A DNA stretch of 64,000 nt, from the NCBI GenBank assembly GCA_964532405.1, contig CAZHIC010000008.1, forward strand, positions 12,512-76,511, read 5' to 3'. Of the stretch, positions 26,529 through 36,206 are shown piece by piece. Positions within the stretch are counted from its first letter, which is position 1, and the number at the start of each line of letters is the position of its first letter. This DNA comes from PALSA-1006 sp964532405. Lineage in GTDB: Bacteria > Pseudomonadota > Gammaproteobacteria > Burkholderiales > Gallionellaceae. Under the pieces are notes generated by a model. The model did no database searches and was not told the origin of the DNA. It worked only from the letters and a program-made list of their open reading frames with translations. The position numbers were made by a program, and so were the translations under genes.

Positions 26529-27208
26529 ATCAGCTTTCTCTGTTTAGCTTATTGGGTTTGGTCATCCGCCGCGATTTATTGCTGGCGATGCGCCGTCGCG
26601 CCGATGTGTTGACGACACTGGTTTTCTTCGTGATGGTGGTGAGTTTGTTTCCGCTGGGGGTGGGGCCGGAGCCAGACATGTTGCGCAAAATGGCGCCGGG
26701 TGTGGTGTGGGTTGCCGCGTTGCTGGCCTCGATGTTGTCGCTGGGGCGCATGTTCTCCGCCGATTATCTGGACGGCACGTTGGAGCAGATGCTGTTGGCT
26801 CCGCAGTCGTTGTCGATGCTGGTGTTGGGCAAGATTCTCGCGCATTGGATGTTGTCGGGTTTGCCCTTGGTGTTGATGGCTCCGGTGCTGGGTTTGCAGT
26901 TCGATATGTCGCCACAAGCCTTGTGGGTATTGATCCTGGTGCTATTGCTAGGTACGCCGATATTGAGCATGATAGGCGCGATAGGCGCGGCACTGACTTT
27001 GGGTTTGCGTGGCGGCGGCGTGTTGGTGTCGTTGTTGGTGTTGCCTTTATGTATCCCTGTGTTGATCTTCGGGACGGGGGCGGTTGAGGCGGCGAACACG
27101 GGTATGACGATTGTTCCGCATGTGGCTTTGTTAGGTGCGCTGTTGTTGCTGGCTTTGGTCTTTACGCCTTGGGTCACAGCACAAGCTTTACGTATTTCGA
27201 TGGAGTGA
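26525..27208 (+). CDS. ccmB: Heme exporter protein CcmB
   Basis: An integral membrane protein of 227 residues with about six hydrophobic segments, preceded by the cytoplasmic start LGLVIRRDLLLAMRRRADV. It is the permease partner of CcmA. FxxD-like sequence (MFSADYLDGTLEQMLL) typical of CcmB is present near residue 80. It overlaps ccmA by 4 bp and ends 3 bp before ccmC. Confidence 0.95.
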   Translation: MNQLSLFSLLGLVIRRDLLLAMRRRADVLTTLVFFVMVVSLFPLGVGPEPDMLRKMAPGVVWVAALLASMLSLGRMFSADYLDGTLEQMLLAPQSLSMLVLGKILAHWMLSGLPLVLMAPVLGLQFDMSPQALWVLILVLLLGTPILSMIGAIGAALTLGLRGGGVLVSLLVLPLCIPVLIFGTGAVEAANTGMTIVPHVALLGALLLLALVFTPWVTAQALRISME

Positions 27209-27211
27209 AAT

Positions 27212-27949
27212 TTGGCGATCAACTGGTTTAAATACGCAGCACCCGCGACTTTTTATGGCTTGGCGGGAAAGATGGTTCCCTGGTTCGCCGTGCCTGCCGC
27301 GATCCTGTTTGTGGTGGGGATGTATATCGGTTTCTTCGTCGCCCCCGCAGATGCCGTGCAGGGCGAGGCTTATCGCATTATTTTCATCCACGTTCCCGCA
27401 TCGCTCTTGTCCATGTTCATCTATCTCATCATGGCGGGATACGCGGCATTGGGTTTGATCTTCAATACCCGTCTGTCTTCCATGATGGCCACTGCGCTGG
27501 CGCCCACCGGGGCGTTATTCGCTTTCATTTCGCTGTGGACCGGAGCGCTGTGGGGCAAGCCGATGTGGGGCGCGTGGTGGGTTTGGGATGCGCGCCTGAC
27601 TTCCGAATTGATCCTGCTGTTCCTCTATCTCGGTTTTATCGCCCTGCAATCCTCCATAGATGATCCGCGTCGCGCTGATCGTGCCGGAGCCTTGTTGGCC
27701 ATCGTCGGCTCGGTCAATGTGCCGATCATCTATTTTTCGGTGAAGTGGTGGAATACTTTGCACCAGGGATCGACCGTCAAACTCACCGGCACGAGTATGC
27801 ATATCGCCATGCAGCAAGCCATGTTCACTATGCTGGTGGCGTGCTGGCTGTACGTCATCGCGGTGATGCTGGTGCGGGTGCGCAGCATTATTCTGGAGCG
27901 GGAACGCAATACCCAATGGGTGACAGAGCTACAAGAGGTGAAGCAATGA
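27212..27949 (+). CDS. ccmC: Heme-handling protein CcmC (WWD domain)
   Basis: A 245-residue six-helix membrane protein that presents heme to CcmE. The tryptophan-rich WWD signature WGAWWVWDARLTS lies in the periplasmic loop, and the flanking heme-ligand histidines are expected in FIHVPAS and the later WWNTLHQGS. The start codon is TTG (27212) with GGAG 7 bp upstream; no ATG is available at the family N-terminus. The stop overlaps ccmD (ATGA). Confidence 0.94.
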   Translation: MAINWFKYAAPATFYGLAGKMVPWFAVPAAILFVVGMYIGFFVAPADAVQGEAYRIIFIHVPASLLSMFIYLIMAGYAALGLIFNTRLSSMMATALAPTGALFAFISLWTGALWGKPMWGAWWVWDARLTSELILLFLYLGFIALQSSIDDPRRADRAGALLAIVGSVNVPIIYFSVKWWNTLHQGSTVKLTGTSMHIAMQQAMFTMLVACWLYVIAVMLVRVRSIILERERNTQWVTELQEVKQ

Positions 27950-28113
27950 ACTGGGCCGAATTTTTTGCCATGAAGGGTTACGGTTTTTATGTGTGGGGTT
28001 CATACGGCGTGACCCTGTTAATTTTTATCATCGAAATTGCATTAGTGCGCCATAAAAGAAAAATCACATTACAGCAATTGCGCTTGATGCGTGATGCAGG
28101 AGAATCCCAATGA
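27946..28113 (+). CDS. ccmD: Heme exporter protein CcmD
   Basis: A 55-residue single-helix protein with the short family pattern: MKGYGFYVWGSYGVTLLIF followed by a positively charged cytoplasmic tail (HKRKITLQQLR). It stabilises CcmC-CcmE and is needed to release holo-CcmE. The ATG overlaps the ccmC stop, and the stop overlaps the ccmE start. Confidence 0.9.
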   Translation: MNWAEFFAMKGYGFYVWGSYGVTLLIFIIEIALVRHKRKITLQQLRLMRDAGESQ

Positions 28114-28589
28114 AACCGCGTTACAAAAGATTGATGTTCATCCTCGGCGGTGTCGCCATCGTGGCAGCCTCTGTAGGGTTGGTATTGTTCGCGCTTAAAG
28201 ACAACGTCAGCCTGTATTTCACGCCGACACAGGTCTACAACAAAGAAGCACCGCAAGGCCACAGCTTCCGCATCGGCGGTCTGGTAGAAGTGGGCAGCGT
28301 CAAACGCGAGAGCGATGGGCTGACGGTGCACTTCAGCATCACGGATACGCTCAGGAACATGCAGGTTACTTATAAAGGCATCTTGCCCGACCTGTTCAAA
28401 GAAGGTAAAGGTGTCGTCGCGCAAGGCAAGTTGCAGGCAGACAATATATTCTATGCCGATGAGGTATTGGCCAAGCATGATGAGAATTACATGCCGCCAG
28501 AAGCCAAACATGCGTTAGACGAAGCTGCCAAAGCTCAGTCTGCGGCCTCCGCAGTTTCTCCCGCCAAACAATTCGGAAGCCCACAATGA
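28110..28589 (+). CDS. ccmE: Heme chaperone CcmE
   Basis: A 159-residue periplasmic heme chaperone anchored by one N-terminal helix (~residues 8-29). The heme-binding histidine is His123 in the conserved LAKHDENYMPPE, with Tyr127 beside it. The OB-fold core (RIGGLVEVGSV...VTYKGILPDLFKEG) is intact. It carries heme from CcmC to CcmF. Confidence 0.96.
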   Translation: MKPRYKRLMFILGGVAIVAASVGLVLFALKDNVSLYFTPTQVYNKEAPQGHSFRIGGLVEVGSVKRESDGLTVHFSITDTLRNMQVTYKGILPDLFKEGKGVVAQGKLQADNIFYADEVLAKHDENYMPPEAKHALDEAAKAQSAASAVSPAKQFGSPQ

Positions 28590-30592
28590 CTCCTCAAATG
28601 ATTATCCCTGAACTTGGAAATTTCGCATTGATCGTGGCGTTGCTGCTTTCCCTGACCCAAGGCGCGCTGCCTATCTTCGGTGCGGCACGCGGCAATAGCG
28701 TCTTGATGAGTATGGCGCGCCCGTTGGCATTCGGGCAATTTGTATTTGTGGCTTTTGCCTTCGCGTGCTTGTTGCAAGCGTTCGTCAGCAACGATTTCTC
28801 CGTGTTGTATGTGTCGCAACATTCAAATTCGCAGTTGCCCATCCAATATCGTATCGCGGCATTGTGGGGCGGACACGAGGGCTCCTTGCTGTTATGGACA
28901 CTTTTGCTGGCGGTGTGGACCATTGCGGTTGCAACGTTCAGCAAACATCTGCCCGAAGAAATGGTGGCGCGTGTCATCGGCGTGATGGGGCTGATCTCGG
29001 TCGGCTTCCTGCTGTTCATGTTGTTCACCTCCAATCCGTTCGACCGTTTATTGCCGGCCGCATTGGATGGGCGTGACCTGAACCCGCTGCTGCAAGACCC
29101 CGGTTTAGTCATTCATCCGCCGATGCTGTACATGGGTTATGTCGGATTTTCCGTGGCGTTTGCTTTTGCGATTTCCGCATTACTGGGCGGCCAGCTCGAC
29201 GCGACATGGGCGCGCTGGTCGCGTCCATGGACCACGGTGGCATGGGTATTCATGACTTTGGGCATCATGCTGGGTAGCTGGTGGGCGTATTACGAGCTGG
29301 GCTGGGGAGGTTGGTGGTTCTGGGATCCGGTGGAGAACGCTTCGTTCATGCCTTGGTTGGTCGGCACGGCATTGATCCATTCACTCGCCGTCACCGAGAA
29401 ACGCGGCGCATTTAAAAGCTGGACGGTGTTGTTGGCCATCGCCACTTTTTCGCTCAGTTTGTTGGGAACCTTTCTGGTGCGCTCCGGCGTGCTGACTTCG
29501 GTGCACGCTTTCGCTACCGACCCCAAACGCGGCGTTTTCATTCTGTCATTCCTGGTGGTAACGATAGGTGCTTCGTTGTTGTTGTTCGCATGGCGTGCGC
29601 CGAAGATCGGCCTCGGCGGCAAGTTCGACATCATCTCGCGCGAGTCGATGCTGTTGACCAATAACGTGTTGCTGTCTGTAGCATCGGCATCAGTGTTTCT
29701 CGGCACACTCTATCCTTTGTTCATGGATGCTTTGGGTTTCGGCAAGCTGTCCGTGGGGCCGCCATATTTCAACACCGTGTTCGTACCGTTGATGGTGCCC
29801 CTGATCATCATGATGGGCTTGGGGCCGATTGCACGCTGGAAGCAAGCGAGCATGCCGGATATTTGGGTACGCGTGCGCTGGGCCTTCGGCGCGAGTTTGG
29901 TTATCGCCTTGCTGTTGCCACTCGTACTGGGCAAGTGGACGCCGTTGATCGCTTTGGGATTCATGCTGGCGTTCTGGGTGATTAGCACGGGATTTCTGGA
30001 TTTGCGCAAACGCATTGGCAAAGAAGGCTCTCTGATTCAGCGCCTGAAGAGTCAATCGCGCAGCTATTACGGTATGCAGCTAGCGCACTTGGGTATCGCG
30101 GTGTTTGTCATCGGTGTAACGATGGTCAAGGGCTACGAGACCGAGCGCGATGTGCGTATGAATGTGGGCGACACGGTTGAGGCGGGCGGATATACCTTCC
30201 GTTTTGATGGGATCACCGAACAGGAAGGGCCGAACTACCACGCCTCGCGCGGGCATGTGGTCATCAAGAAAAATGAGCGCATCGTCGGTGAACTCTTCCC
30301 GGAAAAACGTAACTACAACGCATCGGGTATGCCGATGACTGAAGCTGCCATCAAGCCGGGCTTGCTGGGAGACTTGTACGTTTCTCTGGGTGAGCCGATA
30401 CCGGATAGCAACGGTGCGTGGGCGGTGCGCGTTTATGTTAAACCTTTCGTGGATTGGGTATGGGCAGGCTGTCTGTTAATGGCGCTGGGGGGGGTGTTCG
30501 CCATCAGCGACCGGCGTTATCGCATCCATGCCAAGAAGGCCAAGCAACAAGGACTTGAGGCAGGGGCAGACTTGAAGGAGAAGGCAGCATGA
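28586..30592 (+). CDS. ccmF: Cytochrome c heme lyase subunit CcmF
   Basis: A 668-residue polytopic membrane protein that attaches heme to apocytochrome c together with CcmH and CcmI. It has the WWD signature (WAYYELGWGGWWFWDPVENAS) near residues 230-250 and the expected conserved histidine segments, such as RIAALWGGHEGSLLLW and DPGLVIHPPMLYMGY. Overlaps with ccmE and ccmG are 4 bp each. Confidence 0.96.
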   Translation: MTPQMIIPELGNFALIVALLLSLTQGALPIFGAARGNSVLMSMARPLAFGQFVFVAFAFACLLQAFVSNDFSVLYVSQHSNSQLPIQYRIAALWGGHEGSLLLWTLLLAVWTIAVATFSKHLPEEMVARVIGVMGLISVGFLLFMLFTSNPFDRLLPAALDGRDLNPLLQDPGLVIHPPMLYMGYVGFSVAFAFAISALLGGQLDATWARWSRPWTTVAWVFMTLGIMLGSWWAYYELGWGGWWFWDPVENASFMPWLVGTALIHSLAVTEKRGAFKSWTVLLAIATFSLSLLGTFLVRSGVLTSVHAFATDPKRGVFILSFLVVTIGASLLLFAWRAPKIGLGGKFDIISRESMLLTNNVLLSVASASVFLGTLYPLFMDALGFGKLSVGPPYFNTVFVPLMVPLIIMMGLGPIARWKQASMPDIWVRVRWAFGASLVIALLLPLVLGKWTPLIALGFMLAFWVISTGFLDLRKRIGKEGSLIQRLKSQSRSYYGMQLAHLGIAVFVIGVTMVKGYETERDVRMNVGDTVEAGGYTFRFDGITEQEGPNYHASRGHVVIKKNERIVGELFPEKRNYNASGMPMTEAAIKPGLLGDLYVSLGEPIPDSNGAWAVRVYVKPFVDWVWAGCLLMALGGVFAISDRRYRIHAKKAKQQGLEAGADLKEKAA

Positions 30593-31119
30593 TGCGTTTC
30601 ATTTTGCCGTTTGTGATATTTGTCGTGCTGGCCGGATTTTTGTATGTCGGCCTGAATCTTGACCCGCATGAAGTTCCCTCGCCGCTGGTTGGCAAGCCGG
30701 CACCGGCATTCTCTTTGCCGCAGTTGCACGAGCCATCCAAAACATTTTCACCGCAGGACATGAAGGGCAAAGTCTGGTTGCTCAACGTGTGGGCTTCGTG
30801 GTGCGTGTCCTGCAAAGAGGAGCATCCGATATTGGTCGAGTTATCGCGCAAAAATATTGTGCCTATCTACGGCCTCGACTACAAAGATAAGCGCGCCGAT
30901 GCGCAGGCAACATTGCGCGAAGGTGGTGACCCCTATGTCGTGAGCGCGTCCGATACCGAGGGGCGCATCGGCATCGATTACGGCGTATACGGCGTGCCCG
31001 AGACTTACGTCATCGACAAACAGGGCGTTATTCAATACAAACAGATCGGTCCGGTAACTCATCAGAATCTGCGCGAGAAAATATTGCCTCTGGTGGCCGA
31101 GTTGGAGAAGAAGCCATGA
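30589..31119 (+). CDS. ccmG: Thiol:disulfide interchange protein CcmG/DsbE
   Basis: A 176-residue membrane-anchored thioredoxin-like protein. The signal anchor is residues 4-20. The active site is Cys72-Val-Ser-Cys75 in WASWCVSCKEEHP, and the cis-proline region is GVPETYVID. It keeps the heme-binding cysteines of apocytochrome reduced through CcmH. It overlaps ccmF and ccmH by 4 bp each. Confidence 0.95.
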   Translation: MMRFILPFVIFVVLAGFLYVGLNLDPHEVPSPLVGKPAPAFSLPQLHEPSKTFSPQDMKGKVWLLNVWASWCVSCKEEHPILVELSRKNIVPIYGLDYKDKRADAQATLREGGDPYVVSASDTEGRIGIDYGVYGVPETYVIDKQGVIQYKQIGPVTHQNLREKILPLVAELEKKP

Positions 31120-31583
31120 AGCGTTTGCTTGTTTTGTTGCTGTGCCTGATACCGCTGTTCGCTTATGCGGGCGAAGCCAAAGATATGGCTGCCGATCCGG
31201 TGTTGGAAAAACGCATGATCGGCTTGGCAGAAAAGCTGCGTTGTCTGGTCTGCCAGAACGAGTCGTTGGCCAGTTCACATGCCGAGCTCGCGGAAGACCT
31301 GCGCCGCGAAGTGCGCGAGCAGATGAGCAAAGGCAACAGCGATCAACAGATCATCGACTATCTGGTTTCAAAATATGGCGATTTTGTATTGTACGAACCG
31401 CCGGTGAAGTCTTACACGCTACTGCTTTGGTTTGGCCCGTTCGCTTTGTTGCTATTGGCGGGAGGGGCACTTTTTCTCCAGCTGCGAAAACGCCGCCAGA
31501 CCGTACCCGACATCGTCCTTTCTGCCGAAGCGCAGCAGCGAGCCGCAGCATTACTCAATAACGAAAAAGATAATCAAGTATGA
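31116..31583 (+). CDS. ccmH: Cytochrome c maturation protein CcmH
   Basis: A 155-residue protein with a signal peptide (MKRLLVLLLCLIPLFAYA) and the redox motif LRCLVC (Cys43, Cys46) typical of CcmH/CycL. A C-terminal membrane helix lies at ~104-124. It reduces or holds the apocytochrome cysteines for heme attachment. Confidence 0.95.
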   Translation: MKRLLVLLLCLIPLFAYAGEAKDMAADPVLEKRMIGLAEKLRCLVCQNESLASSHAELAEDLRREVREQMSKGNSDQQIIDYLVSKYGDFVLYEPPVKSYTLLLWFGPFALLLLAGGALFLQLRKRRQTVPDIVLSAEAQQRAAALLNNEKDNQV

Positions 31584-32839
31584 CAACTTTTTGGATAGTA
31601 TCGGCGCTGCTCATTCTGGTAGCGTTGTTGTTCGTGGTATGGCCGTTGTGGCGCAGCACTCATACAAGTAATGCAGTGTTGCGCGATGTGGCAAATCTGG
31701 AAATATTTCGCGACCAAATTTCAGAGATGGATGCCGACCTGCGCAACGGTTTGTTGACGCAGGAATTGTACGAACAAGGCAAACGCGAATTACAGTCACG
31801 CTTGCTGGATGAGGTGAAGGAAGAGCAGAGCGCGATCGCGCCGGTGCGCAATCCACTCAAGGCACTGGCGATCGTCTTGGCGGTTCTCCTGCCTTTGGCT
31901 TCCGTCGGTCTTTATTGGAAGATCGGCAACCACAATGCGCTTTCCCCGGAAGCCAGTCTTGCCGGTGTAAGCGGCTCCAGTGGCATGAACTTGCCGGAAG
32001 CCACTAAAGCGCTGGAAGATAAGGTCGCAAAAAATCCGAATGATGGGGAGTCGTTGCTGTTGTTGGCGCGTTCATACGGCGAGATGGAACGCTTTGGCGA
32101 TGCGGTCAAAGCCTATGGAAAACTGACTGTGCTCGTATCCGACGAAGCGTGGATTTGGGCCGATTACGCCGACATGTTGGCGATGGTGCACGGTCAGAAG
32201 CTGGCGGGCCCGCCAACCAAGCTGATTGAAAAGGCACTTGCGCTTGATCCGAATTTCCCCAAGGCGCTGGCGCTGGCAGGTTCTGCCGCGATGGAACGCG
32301 GTGATTATCCGGCAGCAATCAACTATTGGGAGCATTTGTTGAAAGGGCTACCTGAGGGTAGTGAAGATACCAAGATGATCGAGAGCGGCATTCAGCAAGC
32401 GCGCGATTTTATGGCGCAAGCCAAAGGCGGAAAAGCGCCGCTGCTGGAGCAGATCGTTCCGCCCCAAGAGTCTAAGCAGGCTGCCGTCGCAGGGAAAGAA
32501 CGCATATCGGGTACGCTCACATTGAGCGCGGCACTTAAAGCTCAAGCCAGCCCCACGGATACCGTGTTCGTCTTGGCGCGGGCTGCGCAAGGCCCCAAGA
32601 TGCCGCTGGCTATCATGCGCAAACAAGTGAAAGACTTGCCGTTGGAGTTCAGTCTGGATGACGGCATGGCGATGGCGCCGCAGATGAAATTGTCGAATTT
32701 TGACGAAGTCGTGGTGGTGGCGCGTATTTCGAAATCGGGCAATGCCATGCCGGAAGCGGGTGATCTTCAGGGGATGAGCAGCCCTATGAAACCCGGCAAG
32801 AGCGGGATAAAAATCACAATAGATACCGTCGTTAAATAA
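31580..32839 (+). CDS. ccmI: Cytochrome c maturation protein CcmI (TPR)
   Basis: A 419-residue protein with two N-terminal membrane helices (residues ~3-20 and ~93-112) enclosing a cytoplasmic loop, followed by periplasmic TPR helices (LLLARSYGEMERFGDAVKAY onwards) and a C-terminal beta domain (ISGTLTLSAALKA...). It delivers apocytochrome c to CcmFH. It is the last gene of the operon and is followed by a terminator. Confidence 0.92.
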   Translation: MTTFWIVSALLILVALLFVVWPLWRSTHTSNAVLRDVANLEIFRDQISEMDADLRNGLLTQELYEQGKRELQSRLLDEVKEEQSAIAPVRNPLKALAIVLAVLLPLASVGLYWKIGNHNALSPEASLAGVSGSSGMNLPEATKALEDKVAKNPNDGESLLLLARSYGEMERFGDAVKAYGKLTVLVSDEAWIWADYADMLAMVHGQKLAGPPTKLIEKALALDPNFPKALALAGSAAMERGDYPAAINYWEHLLKGLPEGSEDTKMIESGIQQARDFMAQAKGGKAPLLEQIVPPQESKQAAVAGKERISGTLTLSAALKAQASPTDTVFVLARAAQGPKMPLAIMRKQVKDLPLEFSLDDGMAMAPQMKLSNFDEVVVVARISKSGNAMPEAGDLQGMSSPMKPGKSGIKITIDTVVK

Positions 32840-32863
32840 AACACACACCCTGTCTCATCAAAC

Positions 32864-32893
32864 AAATAGGCTCACGATAGTGAGCCTATTTTC
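32864..32893 (+). terminator. Terminator of the ccm operon
   Basis: AAATAGGCTCAC (32864-32875) and GTGAGCCTATTT (32880-32891) form a perfect 12-bp stem with a GATA loop, followed by T residues. Confidence 0.9.
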
Positions 32894-32910
32894 ATTATCC
32901 TAGAAAAAGC

Positions 32911-33030
32911 ATTTGTCCACGAAACTCACGAACAAATTCAAATCGCTCTATGGCACGGAACAAAACCCGATGGGTGAGTCACCGAACGAATACAACCCAT
33001 TGTTGTTTTTCGTGCCTTTCGTGGATGAAT
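32911..33030. repeat. Dispersed palindromic repeat of the CCACGAAA...TTTCGTGG type, copy 1
   Basis: The left arm (TGTCCACGAAACTCACGAAC, from ~32914) and right arm (TTTTTCGTGCCTTTCGTGGA, to ~33025) are complementary with a few mismatches. About 65 bp of unrelated sequence lies between them. The same palindrome type occurs at 38624-38764. No gene is seen from 32894 to 33170. Confidence 0.6.
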
Positions 33031-33170
33031 TGCCGTTTTTAGGTTCATAAGTTCCACTTTTCGGGCTAGACTGTTTGGCATATAGCCATCAGACGCCAAG
33101 TCGTGCATCATTCGCACGTTTGCAAATATTAGTTCAGCTCACGCAATATCTTTATAACCGGCTCAATGCG

Positions 33171-35267
33171 ATGAAAAAAACTTCTATTAAACACACATAT
33201 TTCACCTTGTTGTTATCGGCTTTATTGCTGCTGGCACCGCCTTGCCAAGCCAATGAAAACGCGTCTTCCGAAGATTTATATTTTCAGGAGATGCCGGTCG
33301 TGCTCACGGCTTCTCGTTTATCCCAACCCCTGTCGGAAGCGCCCAGCGCGATGACCGTCATCGACAGGAAGGTGATCCAGGCATCGGGTTTTCGCACTGT
33401 GCCCGAACTGATGCGTCTGGTGCCCGGCATGTATGTGGGCTTTGCCGATGCGAATCGTCCTGTGGTTTCCTTGCACAACTCGACGGATGAGTTTGCTCAC
33501 CGTATGCAGATATTGATCGATGGTCGCAGTGTCTATTTGCCGCCTTTCGGCGGCGTGAACTGGGCTGACCTGCCGTTGCTGACCGAAGATATCGAACGTA
33601 TCGAGGTAGTGCGCGGGCCTTCATCGGCTTCGCACGGCACCAATTCATTTTATGGGGTGATCAATATCATCACGCGTGACGCCCTGACTCAGGGAGCCAG
33701 CGTGTCTGTGACTCAGGGTAATTACTGGGTGTCGGACGCTTCGGCGCGATTCGGAAAATCGATGGATGATTTGGATTATCGGATTTCAGCGGGCTATCGT
33801 TCCGATCAGGGCTTGAACAACAGCGTCTTGAACGACCACAACAATACGCGCGTGTTCAATTTCCGCGGCAACTATCATCCCAATGTAAGCGATAGTCTGG
33901 ACGTGCAATTGGGGAGCAGCAACGGGGTATACGGGATAGGTATCGCGGGTAGGCCGGAAGACGCGTTCCGGAATAAAACCGCCAAGAGCGATTTTCAGCA
34001 ACTTGGCTGGCTGCATGTGTGGCCTACGAACGATGAGAGCAAACTGACGTACTCGCATACCGCTCGCGACGCAGTGGATCCCTATCTGTGCATTGATTCG
34101 GGGCTATGTCAGAATTTCAATCCATCCTTAGCCGTACAAGGCTTTACGCAGCAAGCCGTATATAGCCAGCGTAACGAGTTGGAATTGCAGAATACACAAC
34201 AGTTGGGTGCCAGCAATCGCCTGGTATGGGGAGGCGGGTTGCGTCACGATCATGCCAATTATCCGCTACTGTTTGACCGTTCCTATACATTGCATCCTTG
34301 GCAGGTGTTTGCCCACGACGAATGGCGCGCCACCGAGGCGGTAGTATTGAATATCGGCACGATGTTCGAGGACAACGGCATGGGGCATAAGAACAACTCG
34401 CCGCGCGCGTCGTTCAACTATCATTTCACACCGCAGCATACGGTACGTTTTGGCATGTCGACCGCCACGCGTAGTCCGGTGATGGCCGAGGCATATATAT
34501 CCGCCAACAACACGATTTTTGGCGGAGCTTATGTGCCGCCCATCACGCCGCTCACGCCGGAAAAGATTCTGTCGAGAGAAATCGGTTATCTCGGCGAGTT
34601 TCGTTCGTTAAGCCTAAGTCTTGATGCACGAGCCTATATCGACACAGTGAGCGATTTGATTTTAGTGGATAAATATGTCGCCTTGACTGCGGCTTTTCCA
34701 GATAGCTACAAGAATGTGGGTTCCGCCGAGTTTAAGGGGGTGGAGGCAACGGCGAAATACCGCTGGAATGAGGGGCGTAGTTTTCTGGTCGCTAGCTACG
34801 CTTATCAAGAAGGTTCAGCCGGTTTGAGCAGTCTCCCAACTCAATACTACAACACGGCTGCGGATCCGCTTGAGCCGTTAAGGTACACCTCGATAGGGGA
34901 TCGGGTAAGGCGGTTCTATCAGGTCGAGTATCTGGATCAATTTTCTCGGACGGTTCTGACAAATAGTGCCAGTTTGTTGCTGTCGCAGAACATCGCCGAT
35001 TCATGGCAATTGGGTGCCGGTTATTATTTCAGGGGGCTGGTTCGGGTCATTGATGTCAGCCCGGACGTGACGCCGGAATATACGATGCGAAGGCTGGATT
35101 TTCGTGTAGCCAAAACTTTTAAATTCGACAAGGGGCGCAACGCCGAAGTGGCACTGATCGTGCAAAATGCGACGCAGGACGATTACACGAAATACGGCAC
35201 GGTCAACGCGACAGCACAGATTATGTTCACGCGTCGCGGCTGGCTGACCGCAACCTTTAATTTCTAG
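33171..35267 (+). CDS. TonB-dependent outer-membrane receptor
   Basis: A 698-residue receptor. A signal peptide (MKKTSIKHTYFTLLLSALLLLAPPCQA) is followed by a plug domain (VVLTASRLSQPLSEAPSAMTVIDR; RIEVVRGPSSASHGTNSFYGVINI) and a 22-strand-type barrel ending in an aromatic residue (TATFNF). I chose the ATG at 33171 because the signal peptide begins there; the ribosome site is weak. The substrate is not visible. The two genes downstream encode a periplasmic binding protein and a hybrid kinase, so it may serve a sensing as well as an uptake role. Confidence 0.9.
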   Translation: MKKTSIKHTYFTLLLSALLLLAPPCQANENASSEDLYFQEMPVVLTASRLSQPLSEAPSAMTVIDRKVIQASGFRTVPELMRLVPGMYVGFADANRPVVSLHNSTDEFAHRMQILIDGRSVYLPPFGGVNWADLPLLTEDIERIEVVRGPSSASHGTNSFYGVINIITRDALTQGASVSVTQGNYWVSDASARFGKSMDDLDYRISAGYRSDQGLNNSVLNDHNNTRVFNFRGNYHPNVSDSLDVQLGSSNGVYGIGIAGRPEDAFRNKTAKSDFQQLGWLHVWPTNDESKLTYSHTARDAVDPYLCIDSGLCQNFNPSLAVQGFTQQAVYSQRNELELQNTQQLGASNRLVWGGGLRHDHANYPLLFDRSYTLHPWQVFAHDEWRATEAVVLNIGTMFEDNGMGHKNNSPRASFNYHFTPQHTVRFGMSTATRSPVMAEAYISANNTIFGGAYVPPITPLTPEKILSREIGYLGEFRSLSLSLDARAYIDTVSDLILVDKYVALTAAFPDSYKNVGSAEFKGVEATAKYRWNEGRSFLVASYAYQEGSAGLSSLPTQYYNTAADPLEPLRYTSIGDRVRRFYQVEYLDQFSRTVLTNSASLLLSQNIADSWQLGAGYYFRGLVRVIDVSPDVTPEYTMRRLDFRVAKTFKFDKGRNAEVALIVQNATQDDYTKYGTVNATAQIMFTRRGWLTATFNF

Positions 35268-35285
35268 CGCTTTTAATTCCGCCAA

Positions 35286-36206
35286 TTGATTCGAGTGAAA
35301 CAATATTTCATCGCAATTGTCTTGTTGGGGCTGCTGGCTTCCTCGGCCCAGGCTGCACCCCTGCGCGTGACGGTATTGATGGCGGAGGAGGGTGTTGCCT
35401 ATCGCGAATTTGTACTGTCGTTCGCGGCTGAGTCGGCACGACAAAATCTCCCGCCGAGCATCAATCAAACTGCTTCACTGCCGCAGGATACGGACTTGAT
35501 CGTGGCGGTCGGCATCAAGTCTGCCGCGATGGCTCTTAATACCCGCTTCCCTGTTTTAGCCGTGCTGGTTTCAAAAGCAGGTTATGAAAAATTACAGCAC
35601 GAATTACCTGCGTATAGAGGAAAAAATACTTTCTCAGCCATTTATCTGGATCAGCCGAATAAGCGTCAGATCGGTCTGATCGCTGCGGCTCTGCCCGGGG
35701 CAAAAAACATCGGGTTGTTGTTTTCTGCCAAATCAACAGACGTTGCCGGTTTGCGCAAGGCTATAACAGAGGCCAGATTGGTGCTGAACGAGCAACTGCT
35801 CGAGTCGGCAGAATCGTTGCATCGTGATCTGCATTCGTTGCTGCAAAGAAGCGATGTTTTGTTCGCTATTCCCGACGTGCAAATTTATAACTCATCAACG
35901 ATGAGAAATATTCTGCTGGAAACTTACCGCTCCGGCATTCCGGTGGTGGGGTTTTCTCCCTCGTATGTCAGGGCGGGCGCACTGTGTGCCGTGTTCAGCA
36001 CGCCGGAGCAGATCGCCGCGCAAGCGGCTTTTCAGGTGATGCAATTTGCCGAAACCGGCCATTTGTCGGCGGCACAATATTCGTCCGAATTTGAAGTGCT
36101 GGTCAATCCGCAAGTGGCGCGTTCGCTGGGTATCCATATCCAAGATGCAGATTCTCTAACTAGGCACATTAAGGCCGCAGCGATGGCGGAAGAGGGAGGA
36201 AAATGA
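35286..36206 (+). CDS. Periplasmic binding protein (ABC_sub_bind-like)
   Basis: A 306-residue protein with a signal peptide cleaved near ASSAQA-AP. The fold resembles the ABC transporter substrate-binding family PF04392 (two Rossmann-like lobes: VAVGIKSAAMALNTRFPVLAVLV; IGLLFSAKSTDVAGLRKA; SGIPVVGFSPSYVRAGALCAVF). No permease or ATPase gene is present, so it probably passes a ligand signal to the membrane kinase encoded next; that is inference from gene order. The start is TTG at 35286. It overlaps the kinase start by 4 bp. Confidence 0.75.
   Translation: MIRVKQYFIAIVLLGLLASSAQAAPLRVTVLMAEEGVAYREFVLSFAAESARQNLPPSINQTASLPQDTDLIVAVGIKSAAMALNTRFPVLAVLVSKAGYEKLQHELPAYRGKNTFSAIYLDQPNKRQIGLIAAALPGAKNIGLLFSAKSTDVAGLRKAITEARLVLNEQLLESAESLHRDLHSLLQRSDVLFAIPDVQIYNSSTMRNILLETYRSGIPVVGFSPSYVRAGALCAVFSTPEQIAAQAAFQVMQFAETGHLSAAQYSSEFEVLVNPQVARSLGIHIQDADSLTRHIKAAAMAEEGGK

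Noticed and set aside
33075..33170. Longer N-terminus for the TonB receptor
   Set aside because: The signal peptide begins at 33171; upstream residues have no signal-peptide or domain character.
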